Origin: JADJRH01 sp046351455
Lineage (GTDB): Bacteria > Myxococcota_A > Polyangia > Polyangiales > Polyangiaceae
Assembly (NCBI GenBank): GCA_046351455.1
Contig: JAXLYM010000025.1
Coordinates: 93,234 to 157,233 of the forward strand
DNA: 64,000 nt
Reading direction: 5' to 3'
Under the pieces are notes generated by a model, which made no database searches, had not been told where the DNA came from, and saw only the letters and a list, made by a program, of their open reading frames with translations. How positions within the stretch are numbered: position 1 is the stretch's first letter; each line of letters begins with the position of its first letter. This document shows positions 7,004 through 16,280 of this stretch, piece after piece. Both the position numbers and the translations under genes were made by a program.

Positions 7004-9874
7004 ATGACGAACCGCGCTTCGGTCCACGACGTCCGCCAGTCGATCCCGCGCGAGCCCGCGTTCATCGAGGTCCTCGGCGCGCGCGAGCACAACCTGGTGG
7101 TCGACCAGCTCCAGGTGCCGAAGAACCGCCTCGTCGTGTTCACGGGCGTGAGCGGGTCCGGCAAATCGAGCCTCGCGTTCGACACGCTCTACGCCGAGGG
7201 CCAGCGCCGCTACGTGGAGACGCTCTCCTCCTACGCGCGCCAGTTCCTGGGGCAGCTCGAGCGGCCGCACGTCGAGCGCCTCTCCGGCCTCTCGCCGACC
7301 GTCGCGATCGAGCAGAAGAGCGCGAGCGCCAACCCGCGATCGACCGTCGGCACGATCACCGAGGTCTACGACTACCTGCGCGTCCTCTACGCGCGCGCCG
7401 GCGAGCAGTTCTGCCACGAGTGCGGCGAGCGGGTGAGCGCGCAGACGTCCGAGCAGATCGTCGCGGAGATCTTCGCGCTGCCGGCCGGATCCAAGCTCAC
7501 CGTGCTCGCGCCGATCGTCGACCTGCGCAAAGGCGAGTTCCGCGACGTGCTGGAAGGCCTTCGGGACAAGGGGTTTTCGCGCGTGCGCATCGACTCCGAG
7601 GTGGTGCGGCTCGACGAGTCGATCCCGGCGCTCGACAAGAAGCGGAAGCACACGATCGATCTCGTGGTCGACCGCACGAGCGTGCTGCCGGAGAACCGGG
7701 CGCGCGTCGCGGAGGCGATCGAGAGCGCGCTCAAGGAAGCGGACGGCGAGGCCCGCGCCGAGGTCGAAGGCGGGCGCACGCTCACCTTCAGCCAGAAGCG
7801 ATCGCACTGCGGCGTGAGCTTCCCTGCCCTGTCGCCGCAGAGCTTCTCGTTCAACAGCCCGCTCGGCATGTGCCCCGCGTGCAGCGGCCTCGGGATGCGG
7901 CTCGACGTGGATCCGGATCTCGTGGTGCCGGACAAGGAGAAATCGATCCGCGAGGGCGCGATCGCCCCGTGGGCCGGCGCGATGGCGCGCGGCGAGGGCT
8001 GGACGCACCGCATCGCCGACGCGGTCGCGAAGGCCGTGAACGTCGACCTCGACGTGCCGTGGAAGAAGCTCGCGAAGTCGAAGCAGGAGAAGATCCTCTA
8101 CGGCCTCGACGGCAAGCGCATCGCGGTCTCGTGGGGAAAGGAAGGCGACGCGAGCCACGGCACGTGGGCGATGAAGCACGAGGGCGTCGTGCACACGATC
8201 CTGCGCCGCTTCCACGCGACGACCTCGGAGCAGATGCGCGAGGCGTACCGCGCCTTCATGTCCGAGCGCGTGTGCGAGGGCTGCGGCGGCCGGCGTCTCC
8301 GGCCCGAGACGCTCGCGGTGAAGATCGCGAAGAAGAGCATCGCGGACGTCACGGCGATGACCGTGAAGGAGGCCGCGGCGCACTTCCATTCGCTGAAGCT
8401 CGCGCCCGCGGCGGCGGCGATCGCGGCGTCGGTGCTGCGCGAGATCGACGCGCGCCTCACGTTCCTGCTCAACGTCGGCCTCGACTACCTCACGCTGGAT
8501 CGCTCCGGACCCACGCTCTCCGGCGGCGAGGCGCAGCGCATCCGCCTCGCGAGCCAGCTCGGCAGCGAGCTCAGCGGCGTCATGTACGTCCTCGACGAGC
8601 CGTCGATCGGCCTGCACCCGCGCGACAACGAGCGCCTCCTCGGCACGCTGCGGCACCTGCGCGATCTCGGCAACACGGTGCTCGTGGTGGAGCACGACGA
8701 GGAGACGATCCGCGCGGCCGATCACGTCGTCGACTTCGGCCCCGGCGCCGGCCACCTCGGCGGAAAGGTCCTGTATTCCGGCCCGCCCGAAGGCCTCTTG
8801 ACGAGCGAGGCCAGCCTCACCGGCGCGTACCTCTCCGGCCGGATGCGCATCGAGATGCCGACGAAGCGCCGCGATCCGAAGGGCGAGATCGTGGTGCACG
8901 GCGCGCGCGAGCACAACCTCAAGGACATCGACGTGAAGATCCCGCTCGGCGTGCTGACGGCGGTGACGGGCGTGAGCGGCGCGGGCAAATCGTCGCTCGT
9001 GAACGGCATCCTGCTGCCGGCGCTCGGGCACACGCTGCATCGGTCGACGGATCCGGTCGGCGCGCACAAGCGCATCGCGGGGATGCAGAACATCGACAAG
9101 GCGATCGCGATCGATCAGAAGCCGATCGGCCGGACGCCGCGCTCCAACCCCGGCACGTACACGAAGGTGTTCGATCAGATCCGCGAGATCTTCGCGAACC
9201 TCCCCGAGGCGCGCGCGCGCGGCTACGACGCGGGGCGGTTCAGCTTCAACGTGAAGGGCGGGCGCTGCGAGGCGTGCGGCGGCGACGGCGTCGTGAAGGT
9301 GGAGATGCACTTCCTCGCGGACGTGTACGTCCCGTGCGACGTGTGCGGGGGCAAGCGCTACAAGGCCGAGACGCTCGCGGTGCGGTACCGGGGCAAGAGC
9401 ATCGCGGACGTGCTCGACACCGACGTGGACGACTGCCTCACGCTGTTCGCCGCCTACCCGACGACGAAGCGCATCCTGCAGACGATCGCGGACGTCGGCC
9501 TCGGGTACATGAAGATCGGCCAGCCCGCGACGACGATGAGCGGCGGCGAGGCGCAGCGCGTGAAGCTGTCACGCGAGCTGTCGAAGGTGCAGACGGGCCG
9601 CACGCTCTACATCCTCGACGAGCCCACGACGGGCCTTCATTTCGAGGACATCCGCAAGCTCCTGGGCGTCTTGCAGCGCCTCGTGGACGCGGGCAACTCG
9701 GTGCTCGTGATCGAGCACAACCTCGATGTGGTGGCGTGCGCGGACTGGGTGATCGATCTCGGCCCCGAGGGCGGCGAAGGCGGCGGCCGCGTCGTCGCGG
9801 AGGGCACGCCGGAGGCCGTCGCCAAGGTGAAGAAGTCCTACACCGGCCAGTTCCTCGCGAAGATGCTCGGCTAG
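7004..9874 (+). CDS. uvrA: Excinuclease ABC subunit A
   Basis: UvrA is the damage-sensing ATPase of nucleotide excision repair and loads UvrB. The protein has 956 residues, the usual length. Both ABC modules are present: Walker A GVSGSGKSS (residues 48-56) and GVSGAGKSS in the second half, ABC signatures LSGGEAQRIRLASQ and MSGGEAQRVKLSREL, and Walker B VLDEPSIGLHPRDN and ILDEPTTGLHFEDI. Zinc-module cysteines are visible (CHECGERVSAQ, CPACSGLG, CEGCGGRRL, CEACGGDG...CDVCGGKRY). ATG 7004 precedes the typical IEVLGAREHNLV start. A LexA-like box overlaps the promoter region, suggesting SOS control. The gene ends tail-to-tail with the next gene: the sequence CTAG (9871-9874) supplies both stop codons. 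Confidence 0.97.
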   Translation: MTNRASVHDVRQSIPREPAFIEVLGAREHNLVVDQLQVPKNRLVVFTGVSGSGKSSLAFDTLYAEGQRRYVETLSSYARQFLGQLERPHVERLSGLSPTVAIEQKSASANPRSTVGTITEVYDYLRVLYARAGEQFCHECGERVSAQTSEQIVAEIFALPAGSKLTVLAPIVDLRKGEFRDVLEGLRDKGFSRVRIDSEVVRLDESIPALDKKRKHTIDLVVDRTSVLPENRARVAEAIESALKEADGEARAEVEGGRTLTFSQKRSHCGVSFPALSPQSFSFNSPLGMCPACSGLGMRLDVDPDLVVPDKEKSIREGAIAPWAGAMARGEGWTHRIADAVAKAVNVDLDVPWKKLAKSKQEKILYGLDGKRIAVSWGKEGDASHGTWAMKHEGVVHTILRRFHATTSEQMREAYRAFMSERVCEGCGGRRLRPETLAVKIAKKSIADVTAMTVKEAAAHFHSLKLAPAAAAIAASVLREIDARLTFLLNVGLDYLTLDRSGPTLSGGEAQRIRLASQLGSELSGVMYVLDEPSIGLHPRDNERLLGTLRHLRDLGNTVLVVEHDEETIRAADHVVDFGPGAGHLGGKVLYSGPPEGLLTSEASLTGAYLSGRMRIEMPTKRRDPKGEIVVHGAREHNLKDIDVKIPLGVLTAVTGVSGAGKSSLVNGILLPALGHTLHRSTDPVGAHKRIAGMQNIDKAIAIDQKPIGRTPRSNPGTYTKVFDQIREIFANLPEARARGYDAGRFSFNVKGGRCEACGGDGVVKVEMHFLADVYVPCDVCGGKRYKAETLAVRYRGKSIADVLDTDVDDCLTLFAAYPTTKRILQTIADVGLGYMKIGQPATTMSGGEAQRVKLSRELSKVQTGRTLYILDEPTTGLHFEDIRKLLGVLQRLVDAGNSVLVIEHNLDVVACADWVIDLGPEGGEGGGRVVAEGTPEAVAKVKKSYTGQFLAKMLG

Positions 9875-10593
9875 TTCGCCTTCGTGGGGCCGGCGGTCGC
9901 CTTCGCGGCGGTGATGCCTTCGCAGGACTCCTTGCGCTGATCGGCGCCGGGGCCCTCGCACACGTGCTTCACGATCGCCGTGGAGAGCGCGTCGTAGGTG
10001 GCGGTGCACTCGGGGCGCGTCTTCGCGAGCGCTCCGACCGCCTCGATCAAGAAGCGCGCGGCGAGCTCCGGCTCCGCGTGCTTCTGCGGATCCAGGATCA
10101 CGGCGTCGCGCAGGAAGACCGACGCGTCCTCGAAGTGCTGCGCGTTCATGTAAATGCGGCCGAGATCGAAGGCGACCGCCGCGTGCTCGTCGTCCATCTC
10201 GCCCGGCGCCGCGCGGCACAGGAACGCTCGCGCCGCGGACGCGGCCTTCTCTTCGTGCGGCAGCAGATCGCGCTGGCCCGCGCCCGCCTTCGGAGGAGGC
10301 CCGAACGGACCGGCCTTCGCCATCGCGTCCATCGCGTTCGCGACGCCGCTGTAGTCGATCGCCTGCGCGCCCGGCTCGCACTGGTGCAGGTCCTTCACGA
10401 TGAAGTCCGGCACGCACGGGTGCATCGACGGGAGGGCTTCTTTCGGAGCCTCCGGCGCCGCGGTCGCGGTCGCGGTGGGAGGCGGCGCGACGGCCGTGAC
10501 GGTCGGCGCGGGCGCCACCACCGGGGGAGGCGGCGAGCCGCACGCGCACAGCGCGATCGCGCCGATCACAGGGAAATAGAAGGAGGTTCGCAT
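9871..10593 (-). CDS. Putative lipoprotein, Pro/Ala/Thr-rich
   Basis: 240 residues. Signal peptide with lipobox (ALCAC), then a Pro/Ala/Thr-rich linker and a helical domain (DDEHAAVAFDLGRIYMNAQHF and following) that reads like TPR-type repeats, with several Cys (CVPDF, CEPG, CRAAP, CTATY, CEGP, CEGI). No known family was recognised. The ATG at 10593 overlaps the stop codon of glgP by one base (TGATG), so it is coupled to glgP translation. The 3' end shares CTAG with uvrA. Confidence 0.75.
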   Translation of the reverse strand: MRTSFYFPVIGAIALCACGSPPPPVVAPAPTVTAVAPPPTATATAAPEAPKEALPSMHPCVPDFIVKDLHQCEPGAQAIDYSGVANAMDAMAKAGPFGPPPKAGAGQRDLLPHEEKAASAARAFLCRAAPGEMDDEHAAVAFDLGRIYMNAQHFEDASVFLRDAVILDPQKHAEPELAARFLIEAVGALAKTRPECTATYDALSTAIVKHVCEGPGADQRKESCEGITAAKATAGPTKAN

Positions 10594-13115
10594 CAACCGG
10601 GGGGTCCGTCCGGGTGATACACGGGAGCCTCGACCGCGATTGGCTCGATGCCCCAGATCTCGCGCGCGTACTCGCGGATCGTGCGATCGGACGAGAAGGC
10701 GCCCATCCGCGCGACGTTGAGGAACGCCATCCTCGACCACGCGTCCTGGTCCTGGTACGCCGCGGCGACCGCCTCCTGGCACGCCGAGTAGGCCGCGAAA
10801 TCGGCCATGATCATGTACTGGTCGCGGCCGAGCAGCTCGTCGAGCAGCGGGCGGAAGAGGTCGCGCTCCTCCGGGTTGAAGAAGCCCGACTCGATGAGCG
10901 AGATCACCTCGCGCAGCTCCTCGTTGTCCTGGAGCGCCGCCGCGCCGGGGATGTTCGCGCGCTTGCGGGCCGCCACCTCCTCCGCCGTCATGCCGAAGAG
11001 GAAGAAGTTCTCGGCGCCGACCGCGTCGCGGATCTCGATGTTCGCGCCGTCCAGCGTGCCGATCGTGAGCGCGCCGTTCATCGACAGCTTCATGTTGCCG
11101 GTGCCGGAGGCCTCCATGCCGGCCGTCGAGATCTGCTCGGACACGTCCGCCGCGGGGATGATCTTCTCCGCGAGCGACACGCGGTAGTTCGGCAAGAACG
11201 CGACCCGCAGCGCGCTGTTCGAGCGGTCGCCGTTGATCACGTACTGCACGGCGTGGATGAACCGGATGATGAGCTTCGCCATCCGGTAGCCGGGCGCCGC
11301 CTTCGCGCCGAACAGGAACGTGCGCGGCGTCACCTTCTGGCCCTTCTTCAGCCGCAGGTAGAGCGCCACGATGTGCAGCACGTTGAGGAGCTGGCGCTTG
11401 TACTCGTGCAGGCGCTTGATCTGCACGTCGAAGATCGAGGCCGGATCCACCTCCACGTTGACGAGGTACCGGATGATCTTCGCGAGCCGCTCCTTGTTGG
11501 CGCGCTTCACGCCGCGGAGCCGGGCGCGCGCCTCGGGCTCCTCCGCGTGCGGCACGAGCTTCTCCAGGAGCGACAGGTCCTTCACCCACTCGCGGCCGCC
11601 CGTGTAATCCGTGATGAGGCGCGCGAGGCCGGGGTTGCACTCGAACAGCCAGCGCCGCGGGGTCACGCCGTTCGTCTTGTTGTTGAAGCGATCCGGGTAG
11701 AGCTCCGAGAAGTCGCGCATCAGCTCGTCCTTGAGGAGGCGCGAGTGCAGCTTGGCGACGCCGTTCACCGAGTGCGAGCCGACCACCGCGAGGTACGCCA
11801 TCCGCACGTTGCCGTCCGGCCCGTCCTCCACGATCGACATGCGCCGCTGCCGCGCGTGATCCTGCGGGTACGCGTCCATCACCGTGCGCAAGAAGCGGCG
11901 GTTGATCTCGTGGATGATCTCCAGGTGCCGCGGCAAGAGGCGCCGGAAGAGCGACACCGGCCAGCGCTCCAGCGCCTCGGGCAGGAGCGTGTGGTTCGTG
12001 TAGCCGAAGGCCGCGTGGGTCTGCTCCCACGCCTCGTCCCAGCCGAGCTTGTTCTCGTCCACGAGCACGCGCATCAGCTCCGCGATCGCGATCGCCGGGT
12101 GCGTGTCGTTGAGCTGGATCGCGACCTTGTCCGAGAAATGATCGAAGCTCGGGTGCGTCTTCTTGTAGCGCCACACGATGTCGTAGATGGAGCAGGCGAC
12201 GAAGAAGTACTCCTGGCGCAGGCGCAGCTCGCGGCCGGCCTCGAAGTTGTCGTTCGGGTAGAGCACCTTCGAGACGACCTCGGAGTCGTTCTTCGCCTGC
12301 ACGGCGCGCACGTAGTCGCCCGCGTTGAAGAGATCGAAGTCGAACTCCTCGTGCGCGCGCGCGGCCCAGAGGCGCAGCGAGTTCACGTGCGGCGTGTTGT
12401 AGCCCGCGATCGGGGTGTCGAACGGGACGCCGACGATGCGCTCGCCGGGGTGCCACACGACCTGGTACTTGCCCTGGCCCTCGTGCCGCATCTCCGTGTG
12501 GCCGCCGAAGCGCACCGGCACCGAGTACTCCGGGCGCTCGATCTCCCAGGGGTTGCCGAAGCGGAGCCACTCGTCCGCGCGCTCGACCTGCGCGCCGTTG
12601 CGGATCGCCTGCTCGAAGATGCCGAATTCGTAGCGGATGCCGTACCCGTAGCCGGGCATGCCGAGCGTCGCGATCGACTCCATGAAGCACGCCGCGAGGC
12701 GCCCGAGGCCGCCGTTGCCGAGGCCCGCGTCCGGCTCCAGCTCGACGAGATCGTCGAGGTCCACGTTGAGGTCGCGGAGCACCGCGCGGTACGCCTCCTC
12801 GACGCCGAGCGCCTGCAAATTCGTGAGGAGCGCGCGCCCGAGGAGGAACTCCGCGGAGAGGTAGTACGCGCGCTTCGCGTCCTTCTCGTAGTACGTGCGC
12901 TGCGTCGCCGACCACCGCGAGACGAGCCGATCGCGCACCGCCAGCGAGAGCGCGACGTAGCGATCGAACGGGGTCGCCGCCTCCACGTCGCGGGACCGAG
13001 AGAACTGCACGTGGTCCTGGAACGCACGCCGCAAGGCCGCGGGGTGCAAGCTCGTCCGGTCGTCTTCGACGCGGACCGGCGACGAGGGCGGGATGGAGGT
13101 GGGGCGTGTGCTCAT
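10593..13115 (-). CDS. glgP: Glycogen phosphorylase
   Basis: A GT35-family enzyme that releases glucose-1-phosphate from glycogen or maltodextrin, cytoplasmic. 840 residues, full length. Diagnostic stretches: YYLSAEFLLGRALLTNL, EPDAGLGNGGLGRLAACFMESIATL, GYGIRYEFGIF, QLNDTHPAIAIAELMR and the pyridoxal-phosphate lysine motif EASGTGNMKLSMNGALTIGT near residue 675. ATG 13115 follows no strong ribosome-binding site, but upstream frame continuation is absent. Divergent from the Cys-rich lipoprotein gene, and first in a two-gene unit with the lipoprotein downstream. Confidence 0.97.
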   Translation of the reverse strand: MSTRPTSIPPSSPVRVEDDRTSLHPAALRRAFQDHVQFSRSRDVEAATPFDRYVALSLAVRDRLVSRWSATQRTYYEKDAKRAYYLSAEFLLGRALLTNLQALGVEEAYRAVLRDLNVDLDDLVELEPDAGLGNGGLGRLAACFMESIATLGMPGYGYGIRYEFGIFEQAIRNGAQVERADEWLRFGNPWEIERPEYSVPVRFGGHTEMRHEGQGKYQVVWHPGERIVGVPFDTPIAGYNTPHVNSLRLWAARAHEEFDFDLFNAGDYVRAVQAKNDSEVVSKVLYPNDNFEAGRELRLRQEYFFVACSIYDIVWRYKKTHPSFDHFSDKVAIQLNDTHPAIAIAELMRVLVDENKLGWDEAWEQTHAAFGYTNHTLLPEALERWPVSLFRRLLPRHLEIIHEINRRFLRTVMDAYPQDHARQRRMSIVEDGPDGNVRMAYLAVVGSHSVNGVAKLHSRLLKDELMRDFSELYPDRFNNKTNGVTPRRWLFECNPGLARLITDYTGGREWVKDLSLLEKLVPHAEEPEARARLRGVKRANKERLAKIIRYLVNVEVDPASIFDVQIKRLHEYKRQLLNVLHIVALYLRLKKGQKVTPRTFLFGAKAAPGYRMAKLIIRFIHAVQYVINGDRSNSALRVAFLPNYRVSLAEKIIPAADVSEQISTAGMEASGTGNMKLSMNGALTIGTLDGANIEIRDAVGAENFFLFGMTAEEVAARKRANIPGAAALQDNEELREVISLIESGFFNPEERDLFRPLLDELLGRDQYMIMADFAAYSACQEAVAAAYQDQDAWSRMAFLNVARMGAFSSDRTIREYAREIWGIEPIAVEAPVYHPDGPPG

Positions 13116-13210
13116 GCGGCGCGCAGCCTACCAGCGCTGGCCGGCGCGAAGGCGGTTTTGCGCAACCCGCGGTGAGGCTGTGGTAGACGCGGGCGAGATT
13201 GGAGAAACCG

Positions 13211-13963
13211 ATGGCACCGCGAAACCCCGGACGCATTTTCGGCGCATTGACGCTCCTGGCCGTGCTCCTCCCGCTCACGACCGTGGCCGGGTGCAAGCTG
13301 TTCAACCGCTCCAAGAAGCAGTTCGGGGAGGACTGCACGACGGACCTCGACTGCGACTCGATGGAGTGCGCGACGTACGGCTCCATCTGCACGAAGACGT
13401 GCGTCTTCGACAAGGAGTGCGGGTCCGGGTACGTGTGCCGCGCGCGCGACGGAAAGCCCGGCGACGCCTGCGCGAAGCCGACCGGCAACGCCACCGGCCA
13501 GAACTGCACGAACGCCTCCGAGTGCGCGACCGGCAACTGCCTGAAGCCCGTCGGCTCCGACGCGAGCACCGTCGGCTTCTGCTCCGCGCACTGCCAGACG
13601 GACGCGGACTGCCCCGAGAATTTCAAGGTCTGCCACGACATCTCGGACAGCGGCGGCGTCGGCTTCTGCTTGCCGGGCGGCGGCTCGGTGGCGATCCCCG
13701 GCTCCACCGCGAGCGCGATCCCGGTGTACGTCGCGCCGCGCCCCGTGACGACCGCGAAGACCACGACGACGAGCACCACCACCACGACGACCACCACCAC
13801 GCCGGTGCCGGTGCCGACCGGAAACTTCCTGCACCCGAACGGGACCGCGACCGCGACCACGACGGCCGCGCCCACCGCGACCGCGACCGCGACGACGAAG
13901 GCGACCGCGACGCCCACGGCGACCGGCAAGCGCCCGACCATCATCCTCAAGCCCAAGAAGTGA
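13211..13963 (+). CDS. Cys-rich lipoprotein with Thr-rich tail
   Basis: 250 residues. ATG 13211 is preceded by GGAG with a 6-nt spacer; the in-frame TTG at 13199 is not needed. Signal peptide with lipobox TVAGC, then about 11 cysteines in patterns such as CTTDLDCDSMEC, CTKTCVFDKECGSGYVC and CTNASECATGNC. These resemble the short Cys-rich repeats of the Dickkopf-like family at 31-36 kb. The last third is low-complexity Thr/Ala/Pro (runs of ACC/ACG codons at 13752-13803), ending in ...ILKPKK. Surface location inferred; function unknown. Confidence 0.8.
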   Translation: MAPRNPGRIFGALTLLAVLLPLTTVAGCKLFNRSKKQFGEDCTTDLDCDSMECATYGSICTKTCVFDKECGSGYVCRARDGKPGDACAKPTGNATGQNCTNASECATGNCLKPVGSDASTVGFCSAHCQTDADCPENFKVCHDISDSGGVGFCLPGGGSVAIPGSTASAIPVYVAPRPVTTAKTTTTSTTTTTTTTTPVPVPTGNFLHPNGTATATTTAAPTATATATTKATATPTATGKRPTIILKPKK

Positions 13964-13973
13964 GGCGCGCGCG

Positions 13974-14261
13974 ATGAAGACGTACGCTGTATTCACGCAC
14001 TTCGTGGAGAACGCGGCGGAGAAGCGCGCGCCGCACCGCGAGGCCCACCTCGCGCACCTGCGCGAGCTCCACGCGGCGGGCAAGCTCGTGCTCGGCGGCG
14101 CCCTGCAAGAGCCGATGGATCAAGGCCTGCTCGTGTTCCGCGCCGAGTCGAAGGAGGAGATCCTCGCGCTCCTCGCGACCGACTCGTACGCGCAGAACGG
14201 CATCTGGACGAAGATCGTCATCCGCGAGTGGACGGTCGTCGTGGGCAACCCCGCGGCCTGA
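13974..14261 (+). CDS. YciI family protein
   Basis: 95 residues, normal for the YCII family (ferredoxin-like fold, related to muconolactone isomerase folds). Visible signatures: the N-terminal beta strand TYAVFTHFVE, the conserved His in REAHLAHLRELHAAGKLVLGGAL, and the C-terminal DSYAQNGIWTKIVIREWTVVVG. It starts 11 bp after the lipoprotein stop, so co-transcription is possible. The exact substrate is unknown; family members are small cytoplasmic proteins with a conserved His-Asp pair. Confidence 0.85.
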   Translation: MKTYAVFTHFVENAAEKRAPHREAHLAHLRELHAAGKLVLGGALQEPMDQGLLVFRAESKEEILALLATDSYAQNGIWTKIVIREWTVVVGNPAA

Positions 14262-14317
14262 CAATCTCTCGAAGCCGCCCCTTTCTCCGAAAAAAATTCC
14301 TCGATAGGCTCCGCCCC

Positions 14318-14878
14318 ATGGAACAGCACCGCCTGGGACGGGACGTATTCATCGCGCTCGCCGCGATCGCGTGGGCCGACGGCCAGCTCGATCCGGACGA
14401 GGCCGACGCCATCGTGCGCACGGCCATGGAGGAGGGCCTGGAGCTCGAAGAGATCGGCGAGATCGACGCCGCCACGAAGCAGAAGGTGGAGCTTCACACG
14501 ATCGATCTGCACGCCATGAGCAAGGCCGATCGCCTCTTCGTCTACGCGGTCGCCGCGTGGATGACCCGCCTCGACAACAAGGTCACCGACGCGGAGTCCG
14601 CGGTGCTCGACCAGCTCGGCGCCGCGCTCAAGATCCCGGACGCTCCGCGCAAGCACGCGGACGCCATCGCGAAGGAGATCGCCGAAATGGCCGAGGGCGA
14701 TCGCCCGGATCGCTACGATCTGCCGGCGCTCCGCCGCACGATCGCGGAGCGGCTCGAAGAGGCGCACCAGGCGCGCCTCGCGATGAAGGAGCACGAGCAC
14801 GAGGCCGACCAGGCGGATGCCGCCGCGCCGGAGCCCCGCGCCGAGACAGCCGCCGAAGACAAACCCGCCGCCGACTGA
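14318..14878 (+). CDS. TerB-like helical protein
   Basis: 186 residues. The N-terminal 140 residues match the pattern of TerB/tellurite-resistance-like (DjlA/DUF533-type) helical domains: LAAIAWADGQLDPDEADAIVRTAMEEGL and VAAWMTRLDNKVTDAESAVLDQL, with acidic residues at positions that bind metal in TerB. The C-terminus is a charged, probably disordered tail rich in Glu, Ala and Asp. No signal peptide, so cytoplasmic. Same strand as yciI with a 56-bp gap. There is no tellurite operon nearby, so a role in tellurite resistance should not be assumed. Confidence 0.75.
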   Translation: MEQHRLGRDVFIALAAIAWADGQLDPDEADAIVRTAMEEGLELEEIGEIDAATKQKVELHTIDLHAMSKADRLFVYAVAAWMTRLDNKVTDAESAVLDQLGAALKIPDAPRKHADAIAKEIAEMAEGDRPDRYDLPALRRTIAERLEEAHQARLAMKEHEHEADQADAAAPEPRAETAAEDKPAAD

Positions 14879-14906
14879 TCGCGACGCGGCGTCCCCCCGC
14901 GGCGTT

Positions 14907-16055
14907 TCACGGCTTCTTCGCCGTCATCCCCGTGCCGCCGCCGAGCTTGGCGGTGAGCTGACTCTGCAACATGAGGCCCTGCTGCCGCTGCCCCGGCTGC
15001 GCGGGCGGCTGACCGGGCGGCGTCACGCGCGCCGCCATGTCCTGCTGCGCGTCGCCCTTCTGCGCGAGGAACTGGTCCGCCTTCCACACGACCGCGCCGC
15101 TCCCCTTCGAGTCGAACGCGTTCATCGTCAGCTCCTGCGCGCCGGTCTCGTCCTGCAGCTTCACGGTCTGATCGGCCGAGTACTGCCGCACATCCATCGT
15201 CATCGTGACAACGTCGCCCTCGATCTTGAGGACCTTGAACACGCGGAAACGGAGCACGTCGAGGCCCGCGTCGCCCTTCGCGCGCTCGGACGCGATCCAG
15301 TACGCGCCGACGCCGACCGGCTTCGGCGGGAGCGCGACCGTGAACAGGCTCATCGCGTTCGCGAGCGCCTCCAGCACCGGGCGAAGGCCTTCCTGCGCGC
15401 CCTTCGGCACGTCGATCGCGACGTTGGACACCGCGCCCATCGCCGTGAGGTCGTACTTGATCGTCGCGCCCTTCAGCTTCACGACCTCGTCGACCGCCTC
15501 CTTCGGCGCGCCCTGACCGGCCGGTACGCTCACGCCCGTCACCGTCGCGACGAGCGGCGTGCTCGCGGGCGCCTCGGCCTTCTCGTCCTTCGGTTTGTCC
15601 GCCTTGTCCTTCGGCTTCTCGGGCTTGATCGAGAGGGCGAATTCGATCTCCGGGAGGCGCCCCTGCCCCATCCGCAGCGACGCGCTGATCGTCGTCTTCA
15701 CCTCGCCGGCGTCGAGCTTGTACGCGAGCTGGACCTTGTTGCCCTCACCGTCGCTCATCACGTCGATCTTGGGGGCCGCGCCCTTCGGCTGGCGCTTGTC
15801 GGCCTCTCCCGGCGCGAAGATCCCGCTCTCCGGCGGCTCGTCCCCCTGCGCGCTCTTCGCCTTCGCCGGGGTCGCCGAGGACTGCGCCGCGGCCGACGCG
15901 ATCGCGGCGCCGAGCTTCCCGCCGACGATCGGCTCCTTCCCCGGATCGGGCGCGCCGGCGTCGGCGGGCTTGGGTTTCTCGTCCGAACCGCACGCGGCGA
16001 GCGCGAGCGAGAGGCCGAGGAGACACGAACGGAGGAACCGGGACGCGTGGATCAT
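14907..16055 (-). CDS. Putative lipoprotein (DUF6263-like)
   Basis: 382 residues, starting at ATG 16055. Signal peptide with strong lipobox (ALAACGSD). A Lys/Pro/Asp-rich linker is followed by a long domain with the pattern VQLAYKLDAGEVKTTISASLRM ... LPPKPVGVGAYWIASERAK ... VVTMTMDVRQYSADQTV. That resembles uncharacterised DUF6263-type bacterial lipoproteins; I recognise the style rather than a firm match. A Gln/Pro-rich segment (PGQPPAQPGQRQQG) precedes the C-terminus. Convergent with the TerB-like gene, 28 bp apart. Function unknown. Confidence 0.75.
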   Translation of the reverse strand: MIHASRFLRSCLLGLSLALAACGSDEKPKPADAGAPDPGKEPIVGGKLGAAIASAAAQSSATPAKAKSAQGDEPPESGIFAPGEADKRQPKGAAPKIDVMSDGEGNKVQLAYKLDAGEVKTTISASLRMGQGRLPEIEFALSIKPEKPKDKADKPKDEKAEAPASTPLVATVTGVSVPAGQGAPKEAVDEVVKLKGATIKYDLTAMGAVSNVAIDVPKGAQEGLRPVLEALANAMSLFTVALPPKPVGVGAYWIASERAKGDAGLDVLRFRVFKVLKIEGDVVTMTMDVRQYSADQTVKLQDETGAQELTMNAFDSKGSGAVVWKADQFLAQKGDAQQDMAARVTPPGQPPAQPGQRQQGLMLQSQLTAKLGGGTGMTAKKP

Positions 16056-16280
16056 GCCGCGCCCGGTGTAGTCCGATCCGAGCGGCGTTGCCAAGGCCGA
16101 GGACGCCCGTATGCCGGAGGACTGGCCACCTCCAACAAGCACGCAACCTCCCCCGGCCTGACTGACTACCCCTGTCGGCTTACGACACCGTGACACGCGA
16201 TAACACTTGAAATCCCCTGGAGACGAGCGCCTCCTACTCCTACTCTCGACTCCCCAGTACCCGCCCGGGAGGCCCCCACG

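Noticed and set aside
9871..13956. A very long minus-strand frame joining the lipoprotein, glgP and a region opposite the Cys-rich lipoprotein
   Set aside because: glgP starts at 13115 and stops at 10593. The extra residues at both ends come from reading through other frames and lack family similarity.
14318..14878. Tellurite-resistance operon
   Set aside because: Only a TerB-like domain is present; no other ter gene is nearby.
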